Assembly: GCA_937889015.1 (NCBI GenBank)
Contig: CALARR010000208.1
Coordinates: 1 to 64,000 of the forward strand
From: an uncultured Planctomycetales bacterium
GTDB taxonomy: Bacteria; Planctomycetota; Planctomycetia; Pirellulales; Thermoguttaceae
Length of the DNA stretch: 64,000 nt
Reading direction: 5' to 3'
Shown here: one piece after another, positions 27,677 to 35,692 of the stretch
How the letters are laid out: each line of letters opens with the position of its first letter
Position numbering within the stretch: position 1 is the stretch's first letter
Translations under genes and position numbers: made by a program
The notes under the pieces: model-generated
What the model was told of the DNA's origin: nothing
Database searches by the model: none
The model's input: the letters and a program-made list of their open reading frames with translations, nothing else

Positions 27677-29002
27677 ATGCGTTTGTCGCGACTGGCGGCT
27701 CTGATTCTCGTGTGTTGCCCGCACGACGTTGCGGCGCAGTCGGCGGCCCCGCCCCTGGCGCAGCGCGTGCAGCGGCTGTGCGAGGCCTATTGGCAAGGCT
27801 TTGGCAGCGCGGAGACGCTTGTCCTGTATCACCACCGGCTGGATGGGCCGCGGGGCATTGCGGCCCTGGCCGATCCGCGGGAGATCGCCGCGGGCACGGT
27901 CCGCGGCAAACCGATGCCCTACGGCTACGGCTCGGGCATTCAGGACGTTGTTCTGGAGAATGGCCAACTGCTGTTCGCGCTGTGCGATGCGCAGGAAGCG
28001 ACGGGCGATGCGTACTTTGCCGAGTTGGCACGACGGCTGTTCGCCGGTCTGCGGCGCGTGGCCACGTTGAGCCCCGAACCCGGTTTTGTTCCGCGCGGTC
28101 CCCATCCCGACGGCAAGAGCTACTATCGCGATTCGTCGCGCGACCAGCACGCGGCCTTTGTCGAAGCCTTGTGGCGTTACTCGCGCTGGCCCTTGGCCAC
28201 GGACGAGGACCGGCGGTTCGCCGCCGATCAGCTTGACAAGTTCGCGCAACGCATGCAGCGCAACGGCTGGCAGATCCTGGTCGAGGACAACAGCCGGCAG
28301 GCGCACGTGGGGTTCTGCTGGCTGCAGCCGACGAGCATCGGCGCGGCCAGCCTGTTGTCGGCCCTGGCGCAAGTGGTTCAGGCCACCGGGAGTGCGGATT
28401 GGCGTGCGGAATACGAACGCCTCAGCGAGGAGAAGGACAGGCTGCGGTGGCGCGTCCTGCTGCATCCTGACGGCGCCCAGTGGCGGAGCATGACTCTCTA
28501 CAGCAACCAGTTTGCCCAGGCCCTGGAGGCCCTGCGGCGAGCGGAATCGGATCCGCAGCGACGCCAGCAAATCCACGATCTGTTGCGGCGGAGGGCCTTG
28601 CGGGCCATCGAGGGGAATGTCTTCGATCCTGAATGCTGGCGGCGGCTGGATTGGGCCGGCCAGCAGGACGAGACGCAGATCGAGCCGCAATTGAAGAGCC
28701 TGGGCATCTCGCTGGGCGAGCCAGCCACAGCGCTCGAGTTGCACCAGAAGTTCGATGTCGGTCGCTGGCGGCAGGCCGACACGGCCGGGCAGAACATGTA
28801 CGGCAAGCTCTGCTTCGGGCTGGCCACAGTGGCGTGCCACGAAGCCCTGTTGTGTGGCGATAAGGACCTGGTGCAGCGTGTGGCCCCGACCGTCGAGCGG
28901 ATGGTCGACCAGATGCTGGCCCTGGACAGGGATTACCAGCAGGGAGAGAACTTGAATCGAGCCACGCTGCTGGGCGTATTGCTGAGAGGCTGCAAGCGGT
29001 AA
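27677..29002 (+). CDS. Exported alpha-helical protein of unknown function
   Basis: 441 residues. Signal peptide about 1-20 (ending VAAQ). The rest is predicted mostly helical with repeated pairs, e.g. GQLLFALCDAQEATGDAYFA, QHAAFVEALWRYSRWP and FGLATVACHEALLCGD, reminiscent of (alpha/alpha) barrels, but no catalytic motif is recognised. Start at 27677 follows AGGAG by eight bases. It lies 63 bp after the second DUF4838 gene and is probably co-transcribed, which ties it to the same glycan pathway. Confidence 0.75.
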   Translation: MRLSRLAALILVCCPHDVAAQSAAPPLAQRVQRLCEAYWQGFGSAETLVLYHHRLDGPRGIAALADPREIAAGTVRGKPMPYGYGSGIQDVVLENGQLLFALCDAQEATGDAYFAELARRLFAGLRRVATLSPEPGFVPRGPHPDGKSYYRDSSRDQHAAFVEALWRYSRWPLATDEDRRFAADQLDKFAQRMQRNGWQILVEDNSRQAHVGFCWLQPTSIGAASLLSALAQVVQATGSADWRAEYERLSEEKDRLRWRVLLHPDGAQWRSMTLYSNQFAQALEALRRAESDPQRRQQIHDLLRRRALRAIEGNVFDPECWRRLDWAGQQDETQIEPQLKSLGISLGEPATALELHQKFDVGRWRQADTAGQNMYGKLCFGLATVACHEALLCGDKDLVQRVAPTVERMVDQMLALDRDYQQGENLNRATLLGVLLRGCKR

Positions 29003-29095
29003 TGCCGCAGGTACAAGACCGGCCGAAAGGTCCAAGAAAGCGCACCAGCGCGCCCGCCATCACGCGGACGCGCCGGTCAAAGGTCATCTGAAAGA

Positions 29096-31255
29096 CTAGC
29101 GTCGATCACGGGCCACGTAGCACCGTAGCGAACGGGCTTCGAGCATGACGGCGCGATCGGCCGGCAGGGGAGGCCCGCCCAAATCCGGAAAGATGTCATC
29201 CGGAGTCTTGGCCGAGGTATCGACGAACAACCGCCAGTCCTCGCCGCTGGCTGCCGCCGGAACCTGGAACCGTCGCGGTTCGGTGCCGGCGTGCAGCATG
29301 AATAGGACATGATGGCAGGGAGGCTCCAGGGGCGCGGTGGGCACGGCCGCCAGCAGGCACATCAGGCTGCGCTCCTCCGGATTCCAGGAACATCCCTGCC
29401 CGTCGGGGTTGTACCAACTGACGTCGGGCAAGTCGCCTGTCTGCCGGGGCTTGCCAGTGAGGAAATTCTCCTGGCGGACGGTTGGTTCGGCGCGGCGGAA
29501 GCCGATCAGCGCCTGGCAGAAGCGCATCAGACTGCGATGCTTCTTCAGCAGGTCCCAATCGATCCAGGAGACCTCGTTGTCTTGGCAATAGGCGTTGTTG
29601 TTGCCCTGCTGGGTGCGACGAAATTCATCGCCAGCCACGAGCATGGGCACTCCCTGGCTAAGCATCAACGTGGCCAGGAAGTTCTTGATTTGCTGGTGCC
29701 GCACGCGTTCGATGGAACGGTGGGTCGTAGGTCCTTCAACTCCGTAGTTGTAGCTGTGGTTGTTGTTATCTCCGTCGCAATTGTTTTCGCCGTTGATTTC
29801 GTTGTGTTTGTGGTTATAGCTCACCAGATCGTTGAGCGTAAAACCGTCGTGCGAGGTCAGAAAATTGATGCTGTGGTAAGGCCGCCGGCCGCTGGGTTGA
29901 TAGAGGTCGCTGGAGCCAGCCAAACGCGTGGCCAGGGCGCCGGTCATGCGGCCGTCGCCGCGCCAATACTGGCGCACGTCGTCTCGGTAGCGGCCGTTCC
30001 ATTCGGCCCAGCGCAGGCTGCCGAAAGTGCCCACCTGATACGCGCCGGCCGCGTCCCAAGCCTCGGCGATGATTTTCGTGTCGGCCAGGAGAGGATCTTC
30101 GGCGATCGACTCGACGACCGGCGGGTTGGGAACCAGATTTCCCTCGCGGTCGCGGCTGAGGATCGAGGCCAGGTCGAAGCGGAAGCCATCGACATGGTAG
30201 TTGTGCACCCAATGCCGCAGGCAATTGAAGATCAATTCGCGGACGATGGGGTGATTGCCGTTGACTGTATTGCCGCAGCCCGAGTAGTTGCGGTAGTGCC
30301 CGCCGTTTTCGAGCATGTAGTAGACGCGGTTCTCCAGCCCCTTGAAGCTGAAGGTGGGGCCTTGCTCGTTGCCTTCGGCGGTGTGGTTGAGCACCACGTC
30401 CAGGATGACTTCGATTCCGGCCTGGTGCAGGGCCATGACCATCTCTTTGAATTCCCGCACCTGGGCGCCCGGTTCGCGCGAATAGGCGTAGCCGCGATGG
30501 GGACTGAAGAAGGCCAGGGGATCGTAGCCCCAGTAGTTGGAGCGGGGCGGCTTTTGGCCCAAGTAGTCCAGGCTGGAGAATTCGTGCACGGGCATCAATT
30601 CGACGGCGGTGACTCCCAACGATTGAAGGTAGGGGATCTTCTCGATCAGTCCGCGGTAGGTGCCCGGATGTTGGACTTCGCTATTGCCTCGGCAGGTGAA
30701 CCCGCGGACGTGGACTTCGTAGATCACCGTTTCCGGAAGACTGCGGCGGAGGTGCCGGTCGCCCTGCCAGTCGAAGGTGTCGTCGACGACGACGCACCGC
30801 GGCGGGCGCACAATGCCGTCCGCCGCAGGCATGAACTCACCTGCCAGCGCCTTGGCATAAGGGTCGATCAGGCGAGCCTGGCTTTGGAAGCGGTGGCCGC
30901 GATGGGGTTCATAGGGCCCCTCGGCCTGGAGATGATAGAGCTGGCCGGGCCGGATGTCCGGCACGAACAGGCTCCAGATGTCTCCCCAGCGATTCAGGTC
31001 TGGGTCGAAATCGACGACGGTGGTGGGGTCCGGGTCTTCCAGGCGCGTGTAAAGGAGCACGCGCATGGCCGTTGCCGAACGGCTGAAGACGACAAACTGT
31101 ACTCCCCCTTCGCGGACAATCGCACCGTACGGAAGAGGGTAATCGAAGCGGAGCATCGCCGGTGGGCAGTAGGGAGAAAAGGACTCCAGCGCGGACAGAG
31201 AATCGCTCAAGCCGTCCGCCGGGTAAGCATACCATTCGTTAGAGAAGAGCGTCAT
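29096..31255 (-). CDS. glgX: Glycogen debranching enzyme GlgX
   Basis: 719 residues from this start. An N-terminal CBM48-like domain (FDYPLPYGAIVREGGVQFVV) precedes a GH13 barrel with all conserved regions: DVVLNHTAE, the nucleophile in GFRFDLAS, the acid/base Glu in IIAEAWD, and the transition-state pair in TSHDGFTLNDLV. The order and the NYSGCGNTVNGNHP loop are those of GlgX, which hydrolyses alpha-1,6 branches of phosphorylase-trimmed glycogen in the cytoplasm. No clear Shine-Dalgarno marks the start; in-frame ATGs at 31327 and 31156 are alternatives. It is unlinked here to other glycogen genes and converges with the preceding plus-strand gene. Confidence 0.95.
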   Translation of the reverse strand: MTLFSNEWYAYPADGLSDSLSALESFSPYCPPAMLRFDYPLPYGAIVREGGVQFVVFSRSATAMRVLLYTRLEDPDPTTVVDFDPDLNRWGDIWSLFVPDIRPGQLYHLQAEGPYEPHRGHRFQSQARLIDPYAKALAGEFMPAADGIVRPPRCVVVDDTFDWQGDRHLRRSLPETVIYEVHVRGFTCRGNSEVQHPGTYRGLIEKIPYLQSLGVTAVELMPVHEFSSLDYLGQKPPRSNYWGYDPLAFFSPHRGYAYSREPGAQVREFKEMVMALHQAGIEVILDVVLNHTAEGNEQGPTFSFKGLENRVYYMLENGGHYRNYSGCGNTVNGNHPIVRELIFNCLRHWVHNYHVDGFRFDLASILSRDREGNLVPNPPVVESIAEDPLLADTKIIAEAWDAAGAYQVGTFGSLRWAEWNGRYRDDVRQYWRGDGRMTGALATRLAGSSDLYQPSGRRPYHSINFLTSHDGFTLNDLVSYNHKHNEINGENNCDGDNNNHSYNYGVEGPTTHRSIERVRHQQIKNFLATLMLSQGVPMLVAGDEFRRTQQGNNNAYCQDNEVSWIDWDLLKKHRSLMRFCQALIGFRRAEPTVRQENFLTGKPRQTGDLPDVSWYNPDGQGCSWNPEERSLMCLLAAVPTAPLEPPCHHVLFMLHAGTEPRRFQVPAAASGEDWRLFVDTSAKTPDDIFPDLGGPPLPADRAVMLEARSLRCYVARDRR

Positions 31256-31487
31256 AGTGGTCACGTCAAAGGCGGGTTGCGGGAATTGGGGTCTTTCGTG
31301 GCCACCCCCAATGCTGAGGGCAAACATCGCCCGGACTGATGTCCGACGGACGTCCTATTGAGCGCACCAGGAATAGGCGGCACAATCCGACCATCGGCGT
31401 CTGCCAGGCGACCTCATGTAATTCGGCAGGGGATGATCGTAAACGAAAGGAAGCCGCGTCCCGGCGGCTCAATCCACACGCCTGTTC

Positions 31488-31509
31488 CTGTCACAACTAA
31501 CTGTCACAA
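31488..31509. repeat. Tandem 9-bp direct repeat, possible protein-binding site
   Basis: TGTCACAAC occurs twice with a 4-base gap. The 13-base period is not a full helical turn, so cooperative binding on one DNA face is uncertain. Confidence 0.3.
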
Positions 31510-31691
31510 CAGGACCGACTTGGGGCGATGCAACCGGACTTCTCGGTCCACTCGCCGGTGCAGAGCGCCGGAAGGAGCCGGGAAACCATCAGACTCTCGA
31601 TGGCCGGGCCAAACCGGAAGAAGCACGCAAGTGGAGCCGCCGGCAGCGTCGAGGCAGAAGACGAGAGGTTTGGAGAACCCAAGAAACGCAA

Positions 31692-31723
31692 CAGACGGCG
31701 TCCTGGCGTCAGGATGCCGTCTG
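31692..31723 (-). terminator. Terminator of the cytochrome c'-like gene
   Basis: CAGACGGC (31692-31699) pairs with GCCGTCTG (31716-31723), and inside this TCCTG pairs with CAGGA around a GCGT loop, giving a nearly unbroken 14-bp stem. On the minus strand it is followed by a T-containing stretch (31680-31691). It lies 34 bases after the stop codon. Confidence 0.75.
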
Positions 31724-31757
31724 CTGCAGGTAGGCCATTGTCGACGGAGCGCGACGT

Positions 31758-32537
31758 CTACTTGGCGGCCTCTTCCTTGTGGAAGACGGCGTGGCAGTCG
31801 TCGCAACTCTGGGTGAGCTTCTTGGTGGCGGCATCCGCGGCCGCCTGATCGCCGGCGCGAATCGCCTTGTTCAACTCGCTGGCGGCTTGACGCATCTGGA
31901 CGCAGAAATCGTACCACTGCTTGGCCTGCTCGTCGCTCTTGGTCACCGAGACGTCGACCATCGAGCCCTGGGCGATGACGGCCAGCACGGCCGAATAGCC
32001 GGCCGTATCCTTGGCATTGCTCTTGAAACGAGAGCCTTTGAGGTACCGCTTCATCTTGGTGTTGATCATCGGCACCTGCTTCATGAGTTGATCGAGGGCG
32101 GCCTTCTTCTCCCACTTCAGTTCGCCACCGGCCTTGCTCTGTGCGGCGACCTTGAGCTGCTCGACTGCTTTTTTGGCCGAGGCGTAGTCTTTGGCCGCGG
32201 CCACGTCCTGGGCTGCCTTGACCAAGGCAGCGGCGGCCGCCTTGTAGGGATTGTCGGTGTCGTGCAGGCCCAAGGCCAAAGCGATCAGCACCAAGGCGTT
32301 CGACTCCTTGGCGACCTTGCCTTCGGCGTCTTTGAACTCCTGTTCGGTGGCCACCGCCTTCTCCAGGCTGTCGATGTACTCGGGCACCTGGTTGGCCAGG
32401 TCTTCGGCCGGAGCGAATGTGGAGACCTGGGGAGCTTCCGGAGGCGGAGGCGCGGCCACGGCCGTCCCACCTACCACGATTGCCGTCGTCAGGAGGAGCC
32501 CCAACACCAACCCACCACGCACAGTGCTCGACCTCAT
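31758..32537 (-). CDS. Exported cytochrome c'-like monohaem protein
   Basis: 259 residues. Signal peptide about 1-28 (VVGGTAVAAP). The mature part is a Lys/Ala-rich helical bundle of about 220 residues with one haem site, CDDCH (Cys245-His249), 10 residues before the C-terminus, the arrangement of cytochrome c' and c556 proteins. In those the haem is high-spin or binds gases such as NO; no axial Met can be assigned here. It is about twice the usual length, suggesting a duplicated bundle with only the second half holding haem. Start at 32537 has AAAGGAG at correct distance; the ATG two codons upstream is too close to it. Confidence 0.85.
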   Translation of the reverse strand: MRSSTVRGGLVLGLLLTTAIVVGGTAVAAPPPPEAPQVSTFAPAEDLANQVPEYIDSLEKAVATEQEFKDAEGKVAKESNALVLIALALGLHDTDNPYKAAAAALVKAAQDVAAAKDYASAKKAVEQLKVAAQSKAGGELKWEKKAALDQLMKQVPMINTKMKRYLKGSRFKSNAKDTAGYSAVLAVIAQGSMVDVSVTKSDEQAKQWYDFCVQMRQAASELNKAIRAGDQAAADAATKKLTQSCDDCHAVFHKEEAAK

Positions 32538-32579
32538 CCGCATCTCCTTTCTATGTTGTGGTTCACCAGATTCTCAACA

Positions 32580-32607
32580 GTATTAACCTGTCCCAGAGGC
32601 CTGTCAA
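32580..32607 (-). promoter_or_regulatory. Strong promoter of the cytochrome c'-like gene
   Basis: Minus strand TTGACA (32602-32607), 16-base spacer, TAATAC (32580-32585), about 45 bases before the start codon. Together with the terminator at 31692-31723 it makes this gene an independent single-gene unit. Confidence 0.7.
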
Positions 32608-32816
32608 GAAAATACCGACATTGGGGGGCACATAGGTCGTTGGTCCCGGTCTACCGCTTGCGCAAGGCCGACGTCGGGAAAGGTACGAAGAGTACCTCAA
32701 GGATCGGTTCCCCAAGGCCAAGGTGGCTAAGGCGATGGCGTGCGTGCACCGCCACCAGGCGGAGACCATGGCCATTGTGCGCAAGACGGCCCTGGCGAAC
32801 AGGCCCAACCGCGGGG

Positions 32817-33245
32817 TCAACCGCTTGGCGGGGCGAGGGCGACTTTCAGCCGCAGGCAATTCTGTGCGCCATGCCGTTCGTAGTGGATCTCGTCCACCAG
32901 CGTGCGCACAAGGTGGATGCCCAGGCCGCCTTCGCGGCGACGCTCCAGGGGGGCGTTCAGGTCCGGTTCCGGGGCGGCCGTAGGATCGAAGGGCCGGCCA
33001 TCGTCTTCGATCGCCATGTGCATGTGCGTTGTGTCGATCGCTCCGGTCACCTGAATACGATGTTCGCCGCTGTCGGCATAGCCCCACTTGACGATGTTCG
33101 CCAGCAGTTCGTCGAGGGCCAGGTCTACGGTCGCGATCACATCGCGGGAAACGCCCTGCTGCCTCAGGAACTCTCCTGCCGCCTGCGTGGCGCGCGGAAG
33201 TTCCGACATGCGGTTGGCGATCGACAGGGAGAACGAGGGGCACAT
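32817..33245 (-). CDS. RsbW-like anti-sigma factor / serine kinase (HATPase)
   Basis: 142 residues, the size of RsbW/SpoIIAB proteins. It has the GHKL ATP-binding boxes: N-box DELLANIVKWGY, G1 box EDDGRPFDP and G2 box GGLGIHLVR. Proteins of this type bind a partner (often a sigma factor) and phosphorylate a STAS antagonist on serine. The STAS gene lies 19 bp upstream on the same strand, so kinase and antagonist are co-expressed. No sigma factor is encoded nearby; the target may be a sigma factor elsewhere or the aldehyde dehydrogenase pathway itself. Confidence 0.9.
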   Translation of the reverse strand: MCPSFSLSIANRMSELPRATQAAGEFLRQQGVSRDVIATVDLALDELLANIVKWGYADSGEHRIQVTGAIDTTHMHMAIEDDGRPFDPTAAPEPDLNAPLERRREGGLGIHLVRTLVDEIHYERHGAQNCLRLKVALAPPSG

Positions 33246-33264
33246 AGGACGGCCGCGGCGTGTG

Positions 33265-33558
33265 TCACTTGTCCTGGAGCATCATGTCCAGGCCGGCAAT
33301 CTTGAAGACGCGCTTGATGCTCGGGTTCAGGTTGACGACCTCGAACCCTTGATTGCCGGCCTGCTGATAGGCGTAGATGCACAATCGCAGGAAGGCGGAG
33401 CAGACGAAATCCACGCCTTTCAGGTCGAAGACGACGGGCTTCTGCGGCGCGGTCACCGTGGCGCGCACCTCGGCTTCCATTTCCACGCAGAGGGCCGTGT
33501 CCAGGCGCCCCTGAAACTCGACAATCAGGACTTCGATCGGTTGACACGTCTGGGACAT
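33265..33558 (-). CDS. STAS-domain anti-anti-sigma factor (RsbV/SpoIIAA-like)
   Basis: 97 residues forming a single STAS domain. The segment VVFDLKGVDFVCSAFLRLC matches the phosphorylation loop, where the Ser of the usual DSS/A motif is present as Cys-Ser-Ala. In the unphosphorylated state such proteins sequester the RsbW-like kinase; PP2C phosphatases reactivate them. It is placed between the aldehyde dehydrogenase (13 bp upstream) and the kinase (19 bp downstream), so the three form one operon; the matching phosphatase is divergent at 35693. Confidence 0.9.
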   Translation of the reverse strand: MSQTCQPIEVLIVEFQGRLDTALCVEMEAEVRATVTAPQKPVVFDLKGVDFVCSAFLRLCIYAYQQAGNQGFEVVNLNPSIKRVFKIAGLDMMLQDK

Positions 33559-33571
33559 GAGTGGCGCCTTT

Positions 33572-35014
33572 TCAGAAGTTCTTGTTGTAGGCCTGGACGA
33601 CGGCCGCGGGATCCAGCGACTCGTCGTAGAATAGATGCAGATCCGCGCGCAGCAGGCGTTGATTCTCGCGGCGGCGGGCAATGCGTTGGATATTCAGCAG
33701 GTGCGCGGCGGTGATGTTGTCGGTCGTGATGTTCTTGCCGCCGGTGCCGCACCCCAGTGTCAGCGAAGGATGAAGCATGTTGTAGATTCCGCCGACGGCG
33801 CCTTGCGAAGAAGGCGTGTTGACCACGATCCGCCCGGCGTTCATCAGCGAGGCAAACTGCTTGATTCGCGCATCGTCGTTGGAGAAGATGCTCACAGTGT
33901 GCCCCACGCCGCCATGGTAGTTCAGGTCGATGCACAAGTTGACGGCCTCGGCGAAATCGGCCGCCACGTACCAGGCGAGGATGGGGGCCAGGACTTCCGA
34001 TGAAAGCGGCCACTGGCTCCCCACTCCGGCCAGGGGGGCGACGAGCAGTTGCACGTCGTCGGGCAGATCCAATCCGGCCATGCGCGCGATTTTCGCGGCC
34101 GGCTGTCCCACAACCGCCGGGTTCATCAGCCCTTGGTGCGAGTCGAACGCCACCCGCTCCAGTTGGGCGACTTGCGGCGGCGACAGGAAACACGCCTTGC
34201 GGAGGAGGAACTCCGCGCGCATCTGGTCGGCAACGGAGGCTTCGACCACCAAGGCCTGCTCGCTGGCGCAGACCGTGCCGTAGTCGAAGAGCTTGGAGAT
34301 CATGATCTGTTCGACGGCGAAGGGGATGTCGGCTGTGCGTTCGATGTACACCGGCACGTTTCCGGCTCCGACACCGATCGTCGGCGTGCCGGAACTGTAC
34401 GCGCTCTTCACCAGTCCCGCTCCGCCCGTAGCCAGAATCAGCGACAGCGAGGGATGGCCCATGATGGCTTGCGTCAGTTCGCGGGAGCAATCGCTCAGCC
34501 ATTGAATGCAGTGTTCCGGGGCGTCGGCGGCCAGCGCGGCCTCGTAACAAATCCGCGCCGCTTCGTCGCTGCACTGCTTTGCCTTGCGCGAAGGGCTGAT
34601 GATGATCGGGTTGCGGGTCTTCAAGGCGATGAGGATCTTGAAGATGGTGGTCGAGGTGGGATTCGTCACAGGAGTAATGGCGAGGATCGGCCCGACCGGC
34701 TGAGCCAACTCGGTGATCCCGGTGATGGGATCCTCGCGAATGACCCCCACGGTCTTGAGGTCCTTGATGTCCTCGTAGACGAATTGGCTGGCCACAACGT
34801 TCTTGATGACCTTGTCCTGCCACTTGCCCAAACCGGTCTCCAGTTCGGCGAGTTTCGCCAAGCGGACCCGATTGCGGAACGCGGCATCGTAGGCCGCGTG
34901 CACCACGCGGTCGGTCTGCTCCTGGGTGAACTGGCTGAACACCGCAGCCGCGGCGCAGGCGCGTTGGAAGTACAGATCCACGTTGGGCCGAGTCTCAAGG
35001 CAGGTGGCGCACAC
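33572..35014 (-). CDS. Acetaldehyde dehydrogenase (CoA-acylating), AdhE N-domain type
   Basis: 480 residues equal to the aldehyde dehydrogenase half of AdhE without the iron alcohol dehydrogenase half. Diagnostic stretches are GPILAITPVTNPTSTTIFK, NPIIISPSRKA, ILATGGAGLVKSAYSSG and GVGAGNVPVYI, with the catalytic Cys at 249 in FDYGTVCASEQ (Cys246 in E. coli AdhE). It interconverts acetaldehyde plus CoA and acetyl-CoA with NAD. The GTG at 35014, preceded by GGGGGA, is chosen as start because it aligns with the family N-terminus; the ATG at 35200 would add 62 unrelated Ser/Pro/Arg-rich residues. First gene of an operon with STAS and RsbW-like genes. No microcompartment shell gene is in the window. 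Confidence 0.88.
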   Translation of the reverse strand: MCATCLETRPNVDLYFQRACAAAAVFSQFTQEQTDRVVHAAYDAAFRNRVRLAKLAELETGLGKWQDKVIKNVVASQFVYEDIKDLKTVGVIREDPITGITELAQPVGPILAITPVTNPTSTTIFKILIALKTRNPIIISPSRKAKQCSDEAARICYEAALAADAPEHCIQWLSDCSRELTQAIMGHPSLSLILATGGAGLVKSAYSSGTPTIGVGAGNVPVYIERTADIPFAVEQIMISKLFDYGTVCASEQALVVEASVADQMRAEFLLRKACFLSPPQVAQLERVAFDSHQGLMNPAVVGQPAAKIARMAGLDLPDDVQLLVAPLAGVGSQWPLSSEVLAPILAWYVAADFAEAVNLCIDLNYHGGVGHTVSIFSNDDARIKQFASLMNAGRIVVNTPSSQGAVGGIYNMLHPSLTLGCGTGGKNITTDNITAAHLLNIQRIARRRENQRLLRADLHLFYDESLDPAAVVQAYNKNF

Positions 35015-35692
35015 TTTGGCTTCCCCCGGGGACGTCTCAGGTAACGAGTTCCGCGATGCCGACCAAGGAGAGGCCGGTTTCGCGGACTCACGCGAGGCCT
35101 TGCCACAGCATTCCTGTGCGGAAGGCCGGGAGACCGCATTTCCGGTCTCGGTACGGTGAGGACCACGAACTCGGCTACAAGGACCGCGCACCAATGGCAC
35201 CGGACCGCGATCTCTGCTCGGTTGTCACAAGACTAGGTCACGTCCACGTCCTATGGCGCATTTTGCTTAGGCCGCAGGGGGGGGCGGGATCGCACCGCGA
35301 TCGGCCTCACTTGAACGGGCGGGGCGGCGGCATCCACACGACCTGCATAATCCGCCGTGGGAACTTCGATCTATGCTTCAGCAAAAGAGATCTTTTGGGC
35401 AGGGTGTCGGCAGGGTAAGACGTGCCGGCGGCGACAAAACGCCTTGACGCAAGTCGTGGCGTCTTTTCGCCGCCAGCAGCCGAAGATATTGGAGACGGCC
35501 TTATGGATCTCCTGGCTGTTGATGGGCCCGAGCGGGAGAATGGAAGACTGGAGTAGGGGGTTCCCTCGGCGGCGGGAAGACCTGGGCCATGCAGGACTCG
35601 AGGGGCAATGCCATGTGAAAACGGCAGCTTCCATGCGGTGCCGGCGCCCACGATCGTGAAACCGAAGCAGGACTCGTTCAGCAGGGACATCC
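35015..35692. other. Divergent intergenic region with a long inverted repeat
   Basis: 678 bases between the aldehyde dehydrogenase operon and the phosphatase gene. It carries one strong inverted repeat (35427-35474). I find no sigma-70-like pair of good quality and no gene. Confidence 0.5.
35427..35474. repeat. 17-bp inverted repeat, hairpin-forming
   Basis: Left arm 35427-35443 (GGCGGCGACAAAACGCC) and right arm 35458-35474 (GGCGTCTTTTCGCCGCC) pair at 15 of 17 positions around a 14-base loop. The plus-strand transcript would form a stable hairpin 220 bases before the phosphatase start. It could be a terminator, attenuator or regulator site. Confidence 0.5.

Larger units (their letters stand above)
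31256..31757. other. Long intergenic region with terminator and short direct repeats
   Basis: 502 bases. It holds the terminator of the cytochrome gene at one end and a 9-bp direct repeat TGTCACAAC (31488-31496 and 31501-31509, 13-base period) inside a CCTGTT/AACAGG inverted frame. I see no gene in it. Confidence 0.5.

Noticed and set aside
29309..31339. 676-codon plus-strand frame opposite glgX
   Set aside because: The minus strand encodes complete GH13 catalytic motifs; the plus frame is Val/Ala/Gly-rich antisense.
32627..33250. 12-bp match CCTATGTGCCCC (minus strand) near 32630 and at the RsbW-like start
   Set aside because: The first copy leads to a stop after nine codons and the match is too short to support duplication.
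33572..35200. Possible N-terminal targeting peptide for a microcompartment in the 62 residues before the chosen aldehyde dehydrogenase start
   Set aside because: The sequence is Ser/Pro/Arg-rich with no amphipathic helix, the GTG at 35014 has a good ribosome site and aligns with the AdhE N-terminus, and no shell protein gene is present.
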